A stretch of DNA of 64,000 nt from Henricia sp. BOLD:AAB3569 (GCA_037783545.1 JBBELK010000636.1:248001-312000), one strand, 5' to 3'. Positions 45,466 to 58,128 are shown, numbered from the stretch's first letter. The notes: generated by a model not told the origin, from the sequence alone. Numbers and translations: made by a program.

Positions 45466-48400
45466 AAGATCGGCTAGGGACCTGCAGCCGTTTGCGCATC
45501 ATGAATAAAATCTGATGCACTGACGTACTTCCTAGTTTTCAAGTTACATGTACATAATGAATGGGTTATAAAATGTGCCTTTGATACATGTACATGTTAA
45601 CTACATGTGCACATGTACTTTACAAGGGGACAAAAAAAATACAGACTATCATCTCATCCAAATATTTTCAGCTGAAACAAAAAATGTACATTTTATTATT
45701 TTTTTTTAAATGTATATTTTCTTGGCATAATTTAATAATTTTTACCAGAGCCTGTGTTGATGCATATTTTGTGCAGGTTTGTGTGTAGTGAATCTACACA
45801 TAATAGTCAGTGTTTAATTGACCTTGGCATTTACATACTTGTACAAAATCTTTGCAAGGCAGAGGTTGCAGTTTATATTTTCTTTCTAGCTAGCAAATTA
45901 TTACCAAAAACTGGTCAAAATTATTAAAACAAGGTCTTATTTCTTTGCTTCAGACTATAATATACTTAGGCCCCGGGGTGAGTTCGTCCCGGGGATGGCA
46001 GTTCTAGTGGGAAAAGTGGGAAAATATTATGGCCATCAACACACACATTTGGCTACAAACACACAACTACTGATTTCTCTAATTACATTGTTTACATGTA
46101 GGCTTACATAATTACTAGAATTTAAAATTAAGAAATAAGCGTGGCACACTCATTTCTCTAACAGAAAAAAATTGTGTGGTGCTTGCTACATTGCTTGGTA
46201 ACACTTCGCAATATAATGTAAGGTTTTTCATGTCGGCCCATGCAGTAAAATTATTAGCCATTGCAGACGATGCAAGCTGTACAAATCCATATGTATTGAA
46301 CACATTACATATGCTGTAATATGCTATTGACGTGTGATGTCACCTTCAACTCCGGTTACACCTTCCCACTTGACACTGGTTCACGCTGCTTACATAGCAA
46401 CAGCATCTTGCCGCGATTCAACATTGAAGATTGGGGACGTTATTGGATGGATTTTGTGGTCATTATCAATTTCTGAAGAGGCCTCGGAGTAGAGCCGCAA
46501 ATTTTGGACAAGGATAAAATTATTTACAAAGGTCTGTGGCTACCAGGAGCAATTTCATAAAATCAAAAAAATTTTACCTCAAGGTTTCAAAGATCTACAC
46601 ATGTTACACTGTAGCATTTGAAATACATGTACATTGTAACCTCTAGATTTTAAAGGGGCTGTGTCACGGGAAAAACTAAATGGGCGGTAGTCATTATGCA
46701 AATTAAAATGCGAGGTCCGTGGTTGGGAGCGGTACACTTTTTGCATAAACTAATGTTTGCTCCGCCCTGCACAAACCATAAGTCCCATGTTGTAACTTGT
46801 ACACTGAACTGTGGTTGGACACAAAATGTGACATCAAAGAAAGCGATTGTTTCAGCAACGAAAAAGGGGTCTGCGTTACTCAATAAAACATCCTGTTACA
46901 TCCTGTAATTCACCCACAGGATATTCATTCTAAAACTCTTCCGAACTGTATGATATGTTTGGTGTGGTCTGGGCCGGTTTGCACATGAAAACTCCATCTG
47001 GTATGGTACCTATATAATCACCATTGAAATGAAACAACCAAACTTGGGATAAGAGAAAAATCTTAAGGGCCTTTATATCAGGATTTGATAAGCCACAAGG
47101 CAAAGGTCATTTTGTATCCATCAGTCCATGTAGGAGACGACCCAGGTAACAGATTCTCCAGGTTAAAATTTATAGTGTGAAAATAAATCTTGGATTACAT
47201 TTACCATGGGCTACTTGTAAAACATTACATTTGTCACAGCTGGGTAGTGTGAAAAGAACTATGGGCTTACCAGGTACGTGTAGGATTGGTTAATGAATAC
47301 ATGTATTGGTAGTTGGGGGATGATGTCCCTAATTGTGAGTTTTGCATAGTCTGTAGTGGCCTTGCCATTATGTCATAAAGCTACATTAAAAGCTTTCTAT
47401 GACTAGTCAACAAAGTGAACACTATACATTTTCATTCAAGGGCAATAATATTAATATAATCCTTGAGTCAATTTGCAGCAAACAAAATTGCCTATCTTGT
47501 GATGGTGGTTGAGAAATACAATACATTTATACAGTACTTAACAACAAATATGTACCGGTAATTTACATGTAAAGATCCAATATCATTTGCAAGATGAAAC
47601 TGTTTACGTATTCCTGAAATAAGGACAGAACATATTGTTCAAAGAGGACTGTTGGTAAACTGGCCTCCAGAAATTAAAGCTACATGTACATGGATGCAGA
47701 CAACCTTTAAAATCTCTGCATGGTTTTTGTACTAAGTTGAATGGTAAAAAAATTGTGCGCACACACATTCTCTTTAAAAATCACCTTCAGTTAATTTCTT
47801 ACAGAAAGTACCATCTTTGACAGAAATAAATTCATGTGATGTTAGTTACCATCACATGGTCAATATACCGGTATGAAGTAAATTTTTGGATCATTGAAAA
47901 TGTAGTCTTTATTGATTGTCTTTAACACTGACAGATGAAACAAATGTTTTCTACAGAAACCATTTTTGAAATGAATTATAATTTATAATTTAAAAAGTAG
48001 TAATTGTCTTCTTTTCCGAGCCTGAAATTGCTATTACATGTAGTCTACATGTACCGGTACATGTACATGTACATGTACATGTAGCTTGGGTTCCTTGCAT
48101 TGTTTTATTGTACAGAGATTTACATGTTGAAACAAGGTCATTTTGCGGTGGTCTTGACTCAAGAACTTAGATATGAAAAGGACATACGGTACATACAGAA
48201 AATGGTGCAATGCAAAATTGAGGGGATTTTTTTAGTATTATGAGTAGTTTCAAATGGTTCAGAGCTGCTGACCTTCCTGGATTTTGCAACAGATTCTTCG
48301 GAAAATTGCTAATTTTGTGAGTCCTGACATGGATAAAAACCCTCCTGGATTGTCAATTAACAATCTTGGAGATTTGTAGATGTGTTTGGAGTCATAGAAT

Positions 48401-48604
48401 GAACCTGTTTTCCCAGATGTCTTCCCCAAAATCCGGGAGGGTTGGTAGAGCTCTGAAGGGTTTTATCAGCATCATGTACTACATGTGTATTTAAAACCGG
48501 CTGACTATACATTTGCATACTACATAAGCAAGCTAATTTGTCAATTTCGTTTTACATGTACATGTATTTGCTGAAATGCGTAATTTTTTTTCTCCATTTC
48601 TCAG
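45466..48604. other. GNAS: Rest of Galpha-s intron 2
   Basis: AT-rich with TACATG runs (48040-48085) and a 46650-46915 segment beginning TTTTAAAGGGGCTGTGTCAC, probably one end of another repeat. No candidate was found for the extra 15-residue exon known from mammals. Confidence 0.5.
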
Positions 48605-48659
48605 AGAAAGGAAGAAGAAAATAGAAGACATAAGAAGGAATATCCGAGATGCAATCTTG
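48605..48659 (+). CDS. GNAS: Galpha-s exon 3 (residues 71-89, linker to helical domain)
   Basis: The acceptor TTTCTCAG at 48604 gives one base completing Glu71, then ERKKKIEDIRRNIRDAIL, ending in phase 0 before GTAAGT. It corresponds to the human segment GEKATKVQDIKNNLKEAIE (human exon 4). The joined protein goes from FSPE directly to this segment. The 15-residue insert encoded by mammalian alternative exon 3 is not present, and no candidate for it was seen in the 3,655-bp intron before this exon. The predicted protein therefore resembles the short Galpha-s form. Confidence 0.93.
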
Positions 48660-48821
48660 GTAAGTTTAATTTGTACGGATTTTCTATTTTATCCACAGAT
48701 TTTCTATTTTACTAAGATGTAAGACATTTTTTTAGATTTAAACTTGAAGTACATGTACACTGTACATGTACGGTATGTATTTTCATGCAAGGAATGTTTT
48801 GGCTTGTCTCCCCAATTTCAG

Positions 48822-48941
48822 ACAATAACAGGGGCAATGAGCACCTTAACGCCACCCATTCAACTAGCAGAACCGCAGAACCAGTTCAGACTGGATTACA
48901 TTCAAGATGTCTCCAGTTCACCGGACTTTGACTACCCAGAG
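48822..48941 (+). CDS. GNAS: Galpha-s exon 4 (residues 90-129, helical domain)
   Basis: The acceptor CCCCAATTTCAG precedes 40 codons in phase 0: [20 protein letters not shown], then [10 protein letters not shown] and [10 protein letters not shown], followed by donor GTACGT. It matches the human stretch beginning [20 protein letters not shown] and ending PDFDFPP, part of the all-helical domain over the nucleotide pocket. The preceding intron is only 162 bp. The next exon should begin near FYEHAKALW; nothing like it was seen up to 64000, so intron 4 exceeds 15 kb. Switch regions, the DVGGQ and NKQD motifs and the receptor-binding C-terminus all lie outside the window. Confidence 0.96.
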
Positions 48942-49004
48942 GTACGTAACATAATTCCATTAAGCTCTGTTCACATTGGATTTAAATTTGTTAGAAATGA
49001 GGAC

Positions 49005-49112
49005 AAATGTCCATCGAAAAACAACTGGGATCCACCGGAATTCGAACCGCGGACGTTCTACTTAACATGCAGACGCCCCTACCAATTGATCACTCTCACA
49101 GATCTTTGTAGG
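49005..49112 (-). mobile_element. tRNA-like SINE fragment just after Galpha-s exon 4
   Basis: On the - strand: GATCAATTGGTAGGGGCGTC (A-box region) then GCGGTTCGAATTCCGGTGG (B box) and a trailing GGACATTTGTCC palindrome. A relative is at 50013-50130. Confidence 0.6.
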
Positions 49113-50012
49113 AAAAATGCTACTGCGTATTAATCGCCACCAAGTACGCGCACGCACACCCTGGAAAATGTTCCAAACACGCGCGCAAGTTGCTCAAAAT
49201 TTGTTTGAAATAAGGCACAGCCGATGCGTGTCACAAAAATTTACCCTCAAGATCCTGATGCATGTGACGTCATTTGAGAGTGATCAATTGAGCTACGAAT
49301 CCAACTGGTGGTCACGAAACACGGTATTGCAGTTGGAGTTGGCTGTCACGTGAGTTCAACAAGCCCTACCGAGGGATAAACCCTTCAATGAGATAACCAC
49401 CCCTCCCAGAGATCACGTAAGATATGACCTAAATTCCTGCCCCTCCCAATTATTAGGTATGAGGATAGGTGATTTCTTTCAGGGAATTAATTTGATCAGG
49501 GGTGAGATTTTTCCGGATTTCCGGAATTTTATTTTGTTGTGTGCTCCGCGTCTGCGTTCCATATTGCATTTTCTATTTGTTCTTTCGTTTGGCCCTTTTA
49601 GCACACTATACTTTTTTAACGAGTGCCCTCAATTGATTCAGTAATTTTGCGAAGAAAACTTGTGCGAGTCTAGTTGTCACGCAAGTGCCATGACATACAG
49701 CGCTTTACCATTTATGTACTGTGCATGCCGCGCGCTCTGCAACGAGTAGCGAAACAGACGTGTACAAGTCTAATCCATAAGCAAGCGCCATCTTTGCCTG
49801 CATCGCAGCGGCCGAGCATGTGGTGTGTGTGATGCATGTACGTACGTGTGCAGTGCTATTGCGGGCCGCGGCTGGCGCGATGTGACAAGCAGCCAACGAA
49901 CCGATTTTACCCTCCGCTTTCGCTTGACCGTCTTCAACTTCTCCCTCCCCCCAAGGAAGCCACGCCCCTTCCGGAATTTTTGTTTACCTCCAATCTCGCC
50001 CCTGTTCGATGG

Positions 50013-50130
50013 AAACATGGACAAATGTCCATGATTTCATGAAATCTGGATGCAATAAACAAAAATTGGCTCCAGCAGGATTCGACTTCCGGACCTTCTG
50101 CTTAACGTGCAGGCACCCTACCAATATCTA
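50013..50130 (-). mobile_element. tRNA-like SINE fragment, second copy
   Basis: On the - strand: ATTGGTAGGGTGCCTGCACG, then GGAAGTCGAATCCTGCTGG, then GGACATTTGTCC. It has the same architecture as 49005-49112. The region between them is AT-rich with no exon. Confidence 0.55.
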
Positions 50131-50132
50131 GA

Positions 50133-50892
50133 CTTAAGCCCCTTTCACACATTCAAGGATAAGACGACAGATGATCCTGGAAGGCTCTTTCGTGAGCATA
50201 CAGGGGTGCTCGGGAGGCCACCGTCGGACTTTTCGGCGTCATCCATTGTCATCCCCAGACTCCCGGCGTCTTCCGGGAAGAGCGAGCAAAAACTTTTGCT
50301 GGATACATTTTTTTTAACGGAGGGTTCACACAGAAATCCATTTGTATACGGTAGCCTCCGTGAGCTCCGTAAAGGCAACAGGAGTATTTGTCATATCTTT
50401 ATAGCCACCTCGTGGTCTATGGTGTCATTCGGGGAGGGAAATTTGATGATAGCAGTGAACGACGGATGCTGACGGTCGCTGTACGGATAAGGCAACAGAT
50501 GACAAATGTCTGGGCATGGACAAGACATGTATGACATATACGCTCGTAACCTGGACGGATACTTTTAGGCCCTCCCGGTTACGAGCGTATATTGGAAATT
50601 TGTACACAGGGTTTTTAGAGAAGCATGTTGTCACACTATTTGTAACCCTTTTTGGGCCTAAGTTATCTCTTCAGAACAACTGAAACTTATTTCTTTTATT
50701 TTGAGACCAGACAAAGGTATTTTCTGGAAAATATGGTCCGTTGTCAAAATGCCCCCTTTACCGTGGAAAGACTCACAACTGTATGCAGCTCTGTGATCGC
50801 TGACGTCACAGCTTCAAGAGACAATGGATGTTCCCTAAGAACGAAATTTTCGCTTCCCGAATCATCCTTGAATGTGTGAAAGGGACCTTAAA
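50133..50892. mobile_element. 760-bp DNA element with CCCTTTCACACATTCAAGGAT termini, containing a second repeat
   Basis: TTAAGCCCCTTTCACACATT at the left is mirrored by AATGTGTGAAAGGGACCTTAA at the right, with CAAGGAT/ATCCTTG just inside. A segment at 50580-50680 (GGGCCTAAGTTATCTC, TTTGTACACAGG) is a diverged arm of the MITE family at 36752-36979, so it probably carries a nested insertion. Confidence 0.7.
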
Positions 50893-50933
50893 GGCATGTT
50901 CTTTTCAATACAAAAGCAAACAATTTTGTCCTT

Positions 50934-51100
50934 AATAGACTGATAAATTGTGACATCCGTTACCAGGGTAACTTGGTCAAAACATTCGTTTGTAATCCAA
51001 AACATCCATTACTAAAGGGCAGAGGAAACAGTTCACTGGTTTTTATCCAGTAACCTTGGCAACACACAAAGGATGGCATTGTCACATTAGCACTGTATTG
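50934..51100. mobile_element. MITE, family D, diverged copy 2
   Basis: It shares AATAGACT, ACAGTTCACTGGTTTT, CCTTGGCAACACACAAAGGA and a terminal GTATTG with 4355-4526, with many substitutions. Confidence 0.6.
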
Positions 51101-52090
51101 TCACACAAAAATTAATGTCATACATGAGATGCACATACAATGTACATGTACAACGTACAGGTAGGTTGTATTGATTATGAAGCCAGACTCATAGTGTGGA
51201 GGTTGTGGGTTACTGTGGTCAACCTGTCAGTGTCCCAAAGAAGACACTTTGTCTCAATAGGAAATTTTTATAATATATCATGCAATTTAGGCGTTTTCAC
51301 AATACATGTACTGACGCCACCAAGAGTTTGACGTAGAAGAGTGACATTCGATGTGTGTGTGCGTGCGCGCGTGCGTCATGCATGGGGGAAAAAGTGGACA
51401 CGAACACTGCTAAACGTGTGATAAAGTATATTATCATGCCGTCTATTCTCGAGAAAAGAGCACTAATGAATGTTTTTCTTCGCAAACATTGTTAATTGTG
51501 TTTAAAAAATCTAGGCTTCCTAAATAACTTTTAACCTCTAAATGAGGTATTCCTTTTCAAATCCAATCTGAACTGTTTGTGCAATAAACGAATACTCGGA
51601 TGTCGACCGTTCCGTCAGAAAATTCCCTCTCCGACAGAAACGCTTGGTGGCGCTCTTATTGTGAAACGCCCAAATTACACGCATAACAAACTGACAAAAG
51701 GTTGCTTTTAATGACCACAAAGCCTGTCCGAGGCATGTCATACCTACAACAACTAATGTATGCAAAATGAATTCAACCATAGAAATTGAATTTAAAATGT
51801 GGTGAATGAAATAGCTCATCACAAGGCAATGTCACAAGAAACATCCATGAATTTGGATACATCACGTCCTATTGCCTTGAATATCCCAAGCTATATTTGG
51901 GGTACTGTTCCAAGAAAATTTGCAATCTACCGTAAGTGCTGATTTAGTGTGTGACTATGGCCAGAAAGCCAACTGAATGAAGCGAGATGGTTCTAATTAT
52001 TCCCTGATGGCAGCGATAGTAATGGCAACAGTGTCACAAGTATCGTTCTGAATGGATATTGAGTAAAGAGATGCAAAAAATACCGGTACA
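51101..52090. other. Interval without recognisable genes
   Basis: It includes a GTGTGTGTGCGTGCGCGCG run near 51352-51375 and AT-rich sequence. No exon resembling Galpha-s was found. Confidence 0.45.
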
Positions 52091-52671
52091 TTAAAGGGCC
52101 CCTTATTTCGGATTTTTATCAATGAAATCTATGCTTTAAACCCACTTTACTCGGTTAAAATCTTAAAAATCCTATTTGGAGCTTGCTTTGGGGGTTAAAA
52201 CAAAGGTTTTTAGTTTTTATGCTAATGAAAATATGCATATTCATGACCAAGGTCACGATGTCACAAGAGGCAAACACAGAAAATTCACATTCAACTGTGC
52301 ACAAAAGATTCCACTTTTTTCTCAATTTTCCTGAAACGTTTGTAATCCATGGCTGTTTGAGTTTGTTTTACATGTTGCCTGCTGTAAGCCATGACAAAAC
52401 TGGGGGTAGAAACTGCAGCGATTTGCCACAAGTCCAACTTGAAGTCTTATGTTTTTTCTTAACTTTTCCCTTCTGTCTTCCTTATGTGATGCACTCAAAA
52501 CAGCGCCCTCTGTCTGTGATTTATTGCAATGAAATCTTCAAAGTTGAAAAATGCCACCTTTTATTGATTTTACATCCAAACGAACAATAGTATGTCTTGC
52601 TGAACAAGTAATCCGTCATTATGAAGCAAAGCTTAGGCACAAAGTTGTTTAGGATGTCACAGGCCCTTTAA
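52091..52671. mobile_element. DNA element, TTAAAGGGCC termini, copy 1
   Basis: TTAAAGGGCC at the left and GGCCCTTTAA at the right. The 581-bp interior aligns throughout with 58129-58658 (TTTTATCAATGAAATCT, TTTTATGCTAATGAAA, ACATGTTGCCTG, GAAGTCTTATGTTTTTTCTT). The short frames are not protein-coding. Confidence 0.8.
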
Positions 52672-52719
52672 AGAATATTTAGGAAATTAGATACGTACAT
52701 TGTACATTTCAGAGACTTT

Positions 52720-53052
52720 GAGGGCTTGTGATGCTTCACGCATTCAAGTTGTTTGATTTCAAACACATTCATGTTCTTCAAGCATCATTGATGGAAGTGT
52801 AATTCCTTAAAAACTGATTGTAATGCCATTCTCAATATGCGTGGTACATCCAAAAATATCTCGGTTTCGGATGTACTCAATGAGTACATGTACGTCCGAA
52901 ACCGAGGGTTTTGAGGACCCTACACACACACATACATGTACTAAGAATGGCATTGCAATCATTTTTTCAGGAATTACCCTACCATCAATGATGCTTGAAA
53001 AACATGTGTTTAAAATCAAACAACTTGAATACGTGAAGTATTACAAGCCCTC
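52720..53052. mobile_element. Palindromic MITE, family B, copy 2
   Basis: It has the same arms and central CGGTTTCGGA hairpin as 2122-2436, but with the two sides of the centre exchanged (TCCAAAAATATCTCGG precedes rather than follows). Symmetry extends outward to AGAGACTTT/AAGTCTCT. Small TACATGTA insertions interrupt it. Confidence 0.8.
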
Positions 53053-55291
53053 GAAGTCTCTAAAGTGTAAATTTGAATTTCCGGAATTGCCCAGAAGTGT
53101 AATTCCTGAAAAAAAGTATTTGTAATGACATTCTCAATACGGTAAGTGTGGTACCAGTACATGTATGTCAAAAAAAAGAACTCGGTTTTGGTTTCGGACA
53201 TACTCCATTATTACACTGTACGTTCAAACTTTGTACCAATTAAGCCTATTGAAAAATGGCATTACAATCAATTTTTAAAGACAGATAACATGATTGGAAA
53301 ACTTTTAAAAACAGGAACAACAGAATTACATCTAAGAATAATGTTGATAAACTACCTTGTGGAAATTTCAGCTACATAGATGCAGTAATACTTCAGAAAA
53401 ACCTTAAAAATCCAAAGCATGGTTTTTGTGCTTGTTTTGTGAATGAATGACAACAACAAAAATCGCACCTTAAAGATGCACTTTCCGTGTTTAGGCCGAT
53501 TTGGGCGTCAACAAAAATATTAAAAAGTTAAATTGCTATTTTTCTAGATTAGAAAAAGTTATCAGCTTTCATTTGGTCCATTTTGATTACCCGAGTCCTC
53601 AAAAATTTTTGCACAGAGCTACGGCAAATGCAGCACGAGTGACGCAAAAACACCATAAACATCATTTTTATCAGCGCAGAGGAGGCTAGCGGGTTTAAAA
53701 CGGATTGTATAAGACTATCCTAACCTATCATAAATGTGTTTTTGTGTAAACGTAAAAAACTTACCCAAATTAGCTTGTCGTTTTGCTAAGTTGTGCATTC
53801 ACTTCGTTTTAGATGTGTGTCGAGATGTTTTTGTTCGATGGCGCGCGTTACGCGTATTGCAGGAGTATTGTACATGCACGCATACGACTGGATAATTAAG
53901 TGCACATTTTGCTGTCGAGCGTGCAGTTTCTATGTGCGTGTGCGTGTTTCAATACGCGCTGACCAGAGCGTGAACGCTGACGCACGGCACGGCCACGCGA
54001 CTCTACTGCACACGTGCATGGCATGTTGCTAGGCAATTTCTAAGTGGGCGGAGCTTACTGGATCGGTCTATTCCCGACGTCTGAAATTCAAGTTTTTTAT
54101 ATTTTTCGTTACGGAGACACGTAAGCTGTCTTGATTTGTTTGCTTAGTGAATACATTTTTTAAATCCTTTCACCCAAACACGGACAATTCATCTTTAACT
54201 TTTCTTGTCAACTTGGATCACTGCAAATGATGTATTGGGGCTTTAATGAGTTACACTTTAACAGGGATGCATGAAGAACATGTTTTTAAAACCAAACAAC
54301 TTGAATCTTTAAGCATTACAAGCCCTCAGAGTCTTGGTAATGTATCAATGGTATGTCTGAATTTCTGAAACTGTCTATTTAAGCTCCCAAACAGCCCATG
54401 CCATATTGTCTTTCCGCATGGTGCTCGGCAACCTCAATTCAGCTGGCACTCAAATTTCTATCATTACAACCATATTCATGGTACATTTTTTCTACTAAAT
54501 GGCCCAGTGCTACAGTGGATTGAGTGATGAACTTTCAAAAGTTTGCTTGGGGTCAAATATCAACAATCTACACTTTCGTATCTGTGATAGAGGGTACTCT
54601 TCACAAATTGGATGCGACAAAGTCCATTTTCATTTAGTGCAAGTTTATTCAATGGAGCATGTAATAGATTTTATTTTTGTATGAATTCAATCAACCATAA
54701 ATCGATAAAATTTGGAATGCAAAATGTTGGAATGCATTGCATGGCCTTCTGAAACCATTCAAGCAAATCTTGCATGTATACAGTACTATACATTCAACAA
54801 AAACAAAAGATCAAGGAGGCTGATACAGTTGAAGTCCGCAGTATAAATACATGTACATGTACACCACTACCATCATCACCCAAAATGATAAACAGGACTA
54901 CCCAAACCATTGCAAGGTGTGCAACTATGTTTTAAGTACTGCAAGCATGTGAGGAATTCCACAAAATCACGACTTTAGTAAAGACTGTTACAAAAATTGT
55001 GACATCGCAAGTGTAAGCACACCAGTACACAGTTGTATGTAAACTTCTGGCTACAACTGTAGATGTAGCATATTTTATTGGTCAGTAATGAACATTTCTT
55101 GTCGTAAGGCTGACTGTACCATCCTCCGTAAGAGCCGCTGAAGCAGGGTGGACCACTTTGTCTTAACTGTTCCCCCAAAAAATACACTTTTAGGGCTGTT
55201 TTTGAGACATGCGTCCCCTGAGGTCTGCTCATACCATGCAAGTTAATCAGGTTGAAAATCCAACAAAATTTGTTTTCTAAGATCTATTACA
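53053..55291. other. 2.2-kb interval, repeat fragments only
   Basis: A family B fragment lies at 54260-54335 (AACCAAACAACTTGAAT, ATTACAAGCCCTCAGAG). The GC-richer patch 53790-54010 has short open frames without motifs. No Galpha-s exon was recognised. Confidence 0.45.
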
Positions 55292-55388
55292 TTTAAAGGC
55301 AGAGGCTCGTCAATGCGTGCGTGAGGCCAAATTCGTGCCACGAAATACGCAGCTCCATAGCAAAGGCATTGACGAGACTATGCCTTTA
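55292..55388. mobile_element. MITE, family H, truncated copy 2
   Basis: TTTAAAGGCAGAGGCTCGTC through ATAGCAAAGGCAT matches the left arm and loop of 9014-9156. It then skips most of the right arm to ATTGACGAGACTATGCCTTTAA, so an internal deletion removed the arm. Confidence 0.8.
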
Positions 55389-56044
55389 ACCACACGAATA
55401 TCACAGAAACAGAAAATGTCACATTTTATCATTGCTGTGGGAATCACTTCGTTCAGATGGGTCCACTTGGACCTGGTCGAACAATCTTGGATGCTATTCC
55501 AAAGTGACGGGTCGATCAGTGCCCTATTATCAATAAGTTCACTGTATTCAACAGTAATATCTTTTAATAAAGAATTGATATTTTAAGAAAATTGCGTTTC
55601 TTTTTGGGAAAGTTTATTTGATCCTTTACTTTAGTCTACATGTACCTGGGGAGGTACTTATCAATTGTACATGTAGTTTGCCCACAGACGATCCAACTAG
55701 GATATTTCAACATAACATTATTAAATAGCTTTTTAAACACATGAAAATTTCAAATGACCTGAAATAACCATACATGTATCTCTACAGATTTTTGACCAGT
55801 GTCAATTCCAGCTACAGGGTAACATGAGCACAGAAAATTCAAATTTGTATATGGGTGCAGACTTCGTACATGTCCAAGTACATCTTCCCAAGGAGGCCAG
55901 ATGTTGAAGACGGCTTTGAACCCCACACAGCTTTTTATGGCCCCATCACAGTCATCAACCATGACCCAAATGATGTTAAATTTAGGGACCTCGGCGAATC
56001 GGAAATTCATACAAAGTTGCTCCACTGAACAAGTACATGTACAT

Positions 56045-56511
56045 GGGTAATTCCCAAAATTAGGGGTCCAAAAGTGTGACATGCTTTTTAAGATTTCCAA
56101 GTGTTTTTAATGATTGAAAGTGGTTTCCCAGTAGAAACTAATTATTTTTATTTGAACAAATGCCACTCAAATTTAATGTTTGTGTGTAGATATAGCACCA
56201 AGGTTAATGCAAACTCATTCTACAGCCAAAAATTGGCGTACCGGTAGGTACATGTAACTCGGGACACCAAACTCCTATCCAATACCATCAGACCATGGAA
56301 CAAATTATAAGCCTTTATGGTCTTTTGTTTTGAATATTTTTCAGGAATCAGAAAACAAAATATTGAAGAAAATGATGCTGCCCCCTATAATCACAGGTCG
56401 CAGTCCATTACTGAGAATTTGTGGTCATAAGTGGTAATTTTTGAAGCAGAGTGTCGTACGTAATTCGGACACCAAACATTTTGGACCCCTAATTTTTGGA
56501 ATTACCCACAT
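56045..56511. mobile_element. DNA element, GGGTAATTCCCAAAATTAGG termini
   Basis: GGGTAATTCCCAAAATTAGG and GGTCCAAAA at the left are mirrored at 56480-56511. Flanks ACATGTACAT and ACATGTACAC could be a 10-bp duplication, but they lie in TACATG-type sequence. A reverse-orientation partial copy lies at 60165-60305 (AAACATTAAATTTAAGTGGC, AAACCACTTTCAATCA). Confidence 0.7.
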
Positions 56512-56684
56512 GTACACAACTTATAGCTTCCTGGGTGTGGGGGTGATTTGCATGTGAGGAGTTTGCACTTTGAAGCAAGTGCTAGTGGTGCTTAAAACAT
56601 TATGACCTGCTGCTCTGTTGAATAAAAATGTTTAATGGTTGTGAACACCACAGTATGGTGAACTTCCAAAATTAGAATCTACTG

Positions 56685-57127
56685 GTAACGTGAGTAACGT
56701 AACGTGAGTAACGCAACTTTTTATTTCTTTCAAGGCCGTGTGTGCAAAGTTACTATTAGATTTTGTTAAAATCTTGGATGTGTTACTAAGTTCATTAATA
56801 AAGTTTCAAACATGGATAATCCATTTCATTCGGCAGTTCATCATTTATTAACAAGAATATAGAATTGAAGTAAGGTACAAACAAAACAAAATGTTACTTT
56901 TGTGTAACGTGAGTAACGCTAAAAAATGCTACAGGTAGTCTGCTTGTATAATCGTTGGGGATTCATTTCATGTTTTCACTTCTATACTTTTACTGATGGT
57001 AAGGGGTCACCTCAATGTAGAAATGAGAAAGTTCTAACCATTCACAGAAATATAAAACAACTTCATGTTGTACATTGGTAGCTAAATGGAGTATTTAAAT
57101 GTAATGTGAGTAACGCTGGAATTGCCC
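56685..57127. repeat. GTAACGTGAGTAACG-containing repeat
   Basis: GTAACGTGAGTAACGTAACG occurs at 56685, GTAACGTGAGTAACGC at 56913 and AATGTGAGTAACGCTGG at 57103, ending in GGAATTGCCC like the element at 8231-8992. It is probably a distant relative; the left boundary is unclear. Confidence 0.45.
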
Positions 57128-57225
57128 ATGTACATCATATCTTTTGAGGAGCAGCAATGTTACATTTGTACACAATAAAGTACTATTCAGGAGGGTCATT
57201 GTTTCAGCATAGTCATCAAGAGGCA

Positions 57226-57605
57226 TGTCCGCATTGGACTTTTTTGGGGGAAACTTACCGAGACGATGGGTACTTTCCCATTTTAAGTCTAATGCGGACA
57301 GCCCAGGACGTTTTCCTCTCAGTAACTTTTTTCGAGTCCAGCGGTTACTTTTCCTGGCCAACTGCTGCCCAGGAAAATTTCCCAAGATGATTAGTCCAAT
57401 GCGGACACAGTGAGTCGGTAAAAGCGCTCTGGAAGCGTACGTGAAGGCCATACTGCGAAGGAAAACTGCGAATGCTCTCCTGCGGTCTCGGTAAAATTTT
57501 CCCGTGTCAAAAAGTCCAAATGCGGACAGCAGTAAAATTTAGCCATTTTTCATTTTACCATTGTCTCGGTAAAACCTCCCCAAAAAACAAGTCCAATGCG
57601 GACAC
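57226..57605. mobile_element. DNA element, family K, copy 1, with internal repeats of its terminal motif
   Basis: It starts TGTCCGCATTGGACTT and ends AAGTCCAATGCGGACA. Variants of AGTCCAATGCGGACA also occur inside at about 57282, 57390 and 57509, together with TCTCGGTAAAA(C/T) words. Copy 2 is at 58738-59118. Confidence 0.8.
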
Positions 57606-58128
57606 GGTTAAAGTGACAAATCAGCAAAATTGGTTTTATGCATGGGACACTCTTCAGTTGACGCAAAAAGCATTACGCACGGGACACGCATCTAAAGCAA
57701 CATTCCAGAGTCAAATTTGTGGATGCACATAAGCTTGGTTAATGCCCAACACTCAAGACATTTCATGAAACATGTGAAATAACCGATAGTTTCTGCTGAG
57801 CAGCTTGTTTCAGGGCATGAATTTGAATTTTCATGTCATTTTGAAACGTCATTACTGCAGCTGCTTTGTAGGATGCTTCCTTTATGTGGTTGCTTCAACG
57901 TTGCTTCAATGATGCATATGACATACGTGCGTCCTTGAGCAGAGTTTCATCTTGCCACCCATCCACCTGTCCAGGATGATTGGACAGGCAGCCAGGGCAG
58001 TAGTCTAGTCCATCACAAGTCTGGAGGTGATAAAATCATAAGTTCGCAAAATATACATGTAGGTGCCATGTTATCTAGTCAAGTTGTTTTCACTGACCAA
58101 TCTCTCACATGACATGGACACCACATGT
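57606..58128. other. Interval without recognisable genes
   Basis: AT-rich sequence between two DNA elements; nothing supported. Confidence 0.45.

Noticed and set aside
45155-45508. Mirror-image open frames on opposite strands (MKRRTENHRI... and MKRNIKNHRI...)
   Set aside because: Both arise from the palindromic MITE at 45214-45465.
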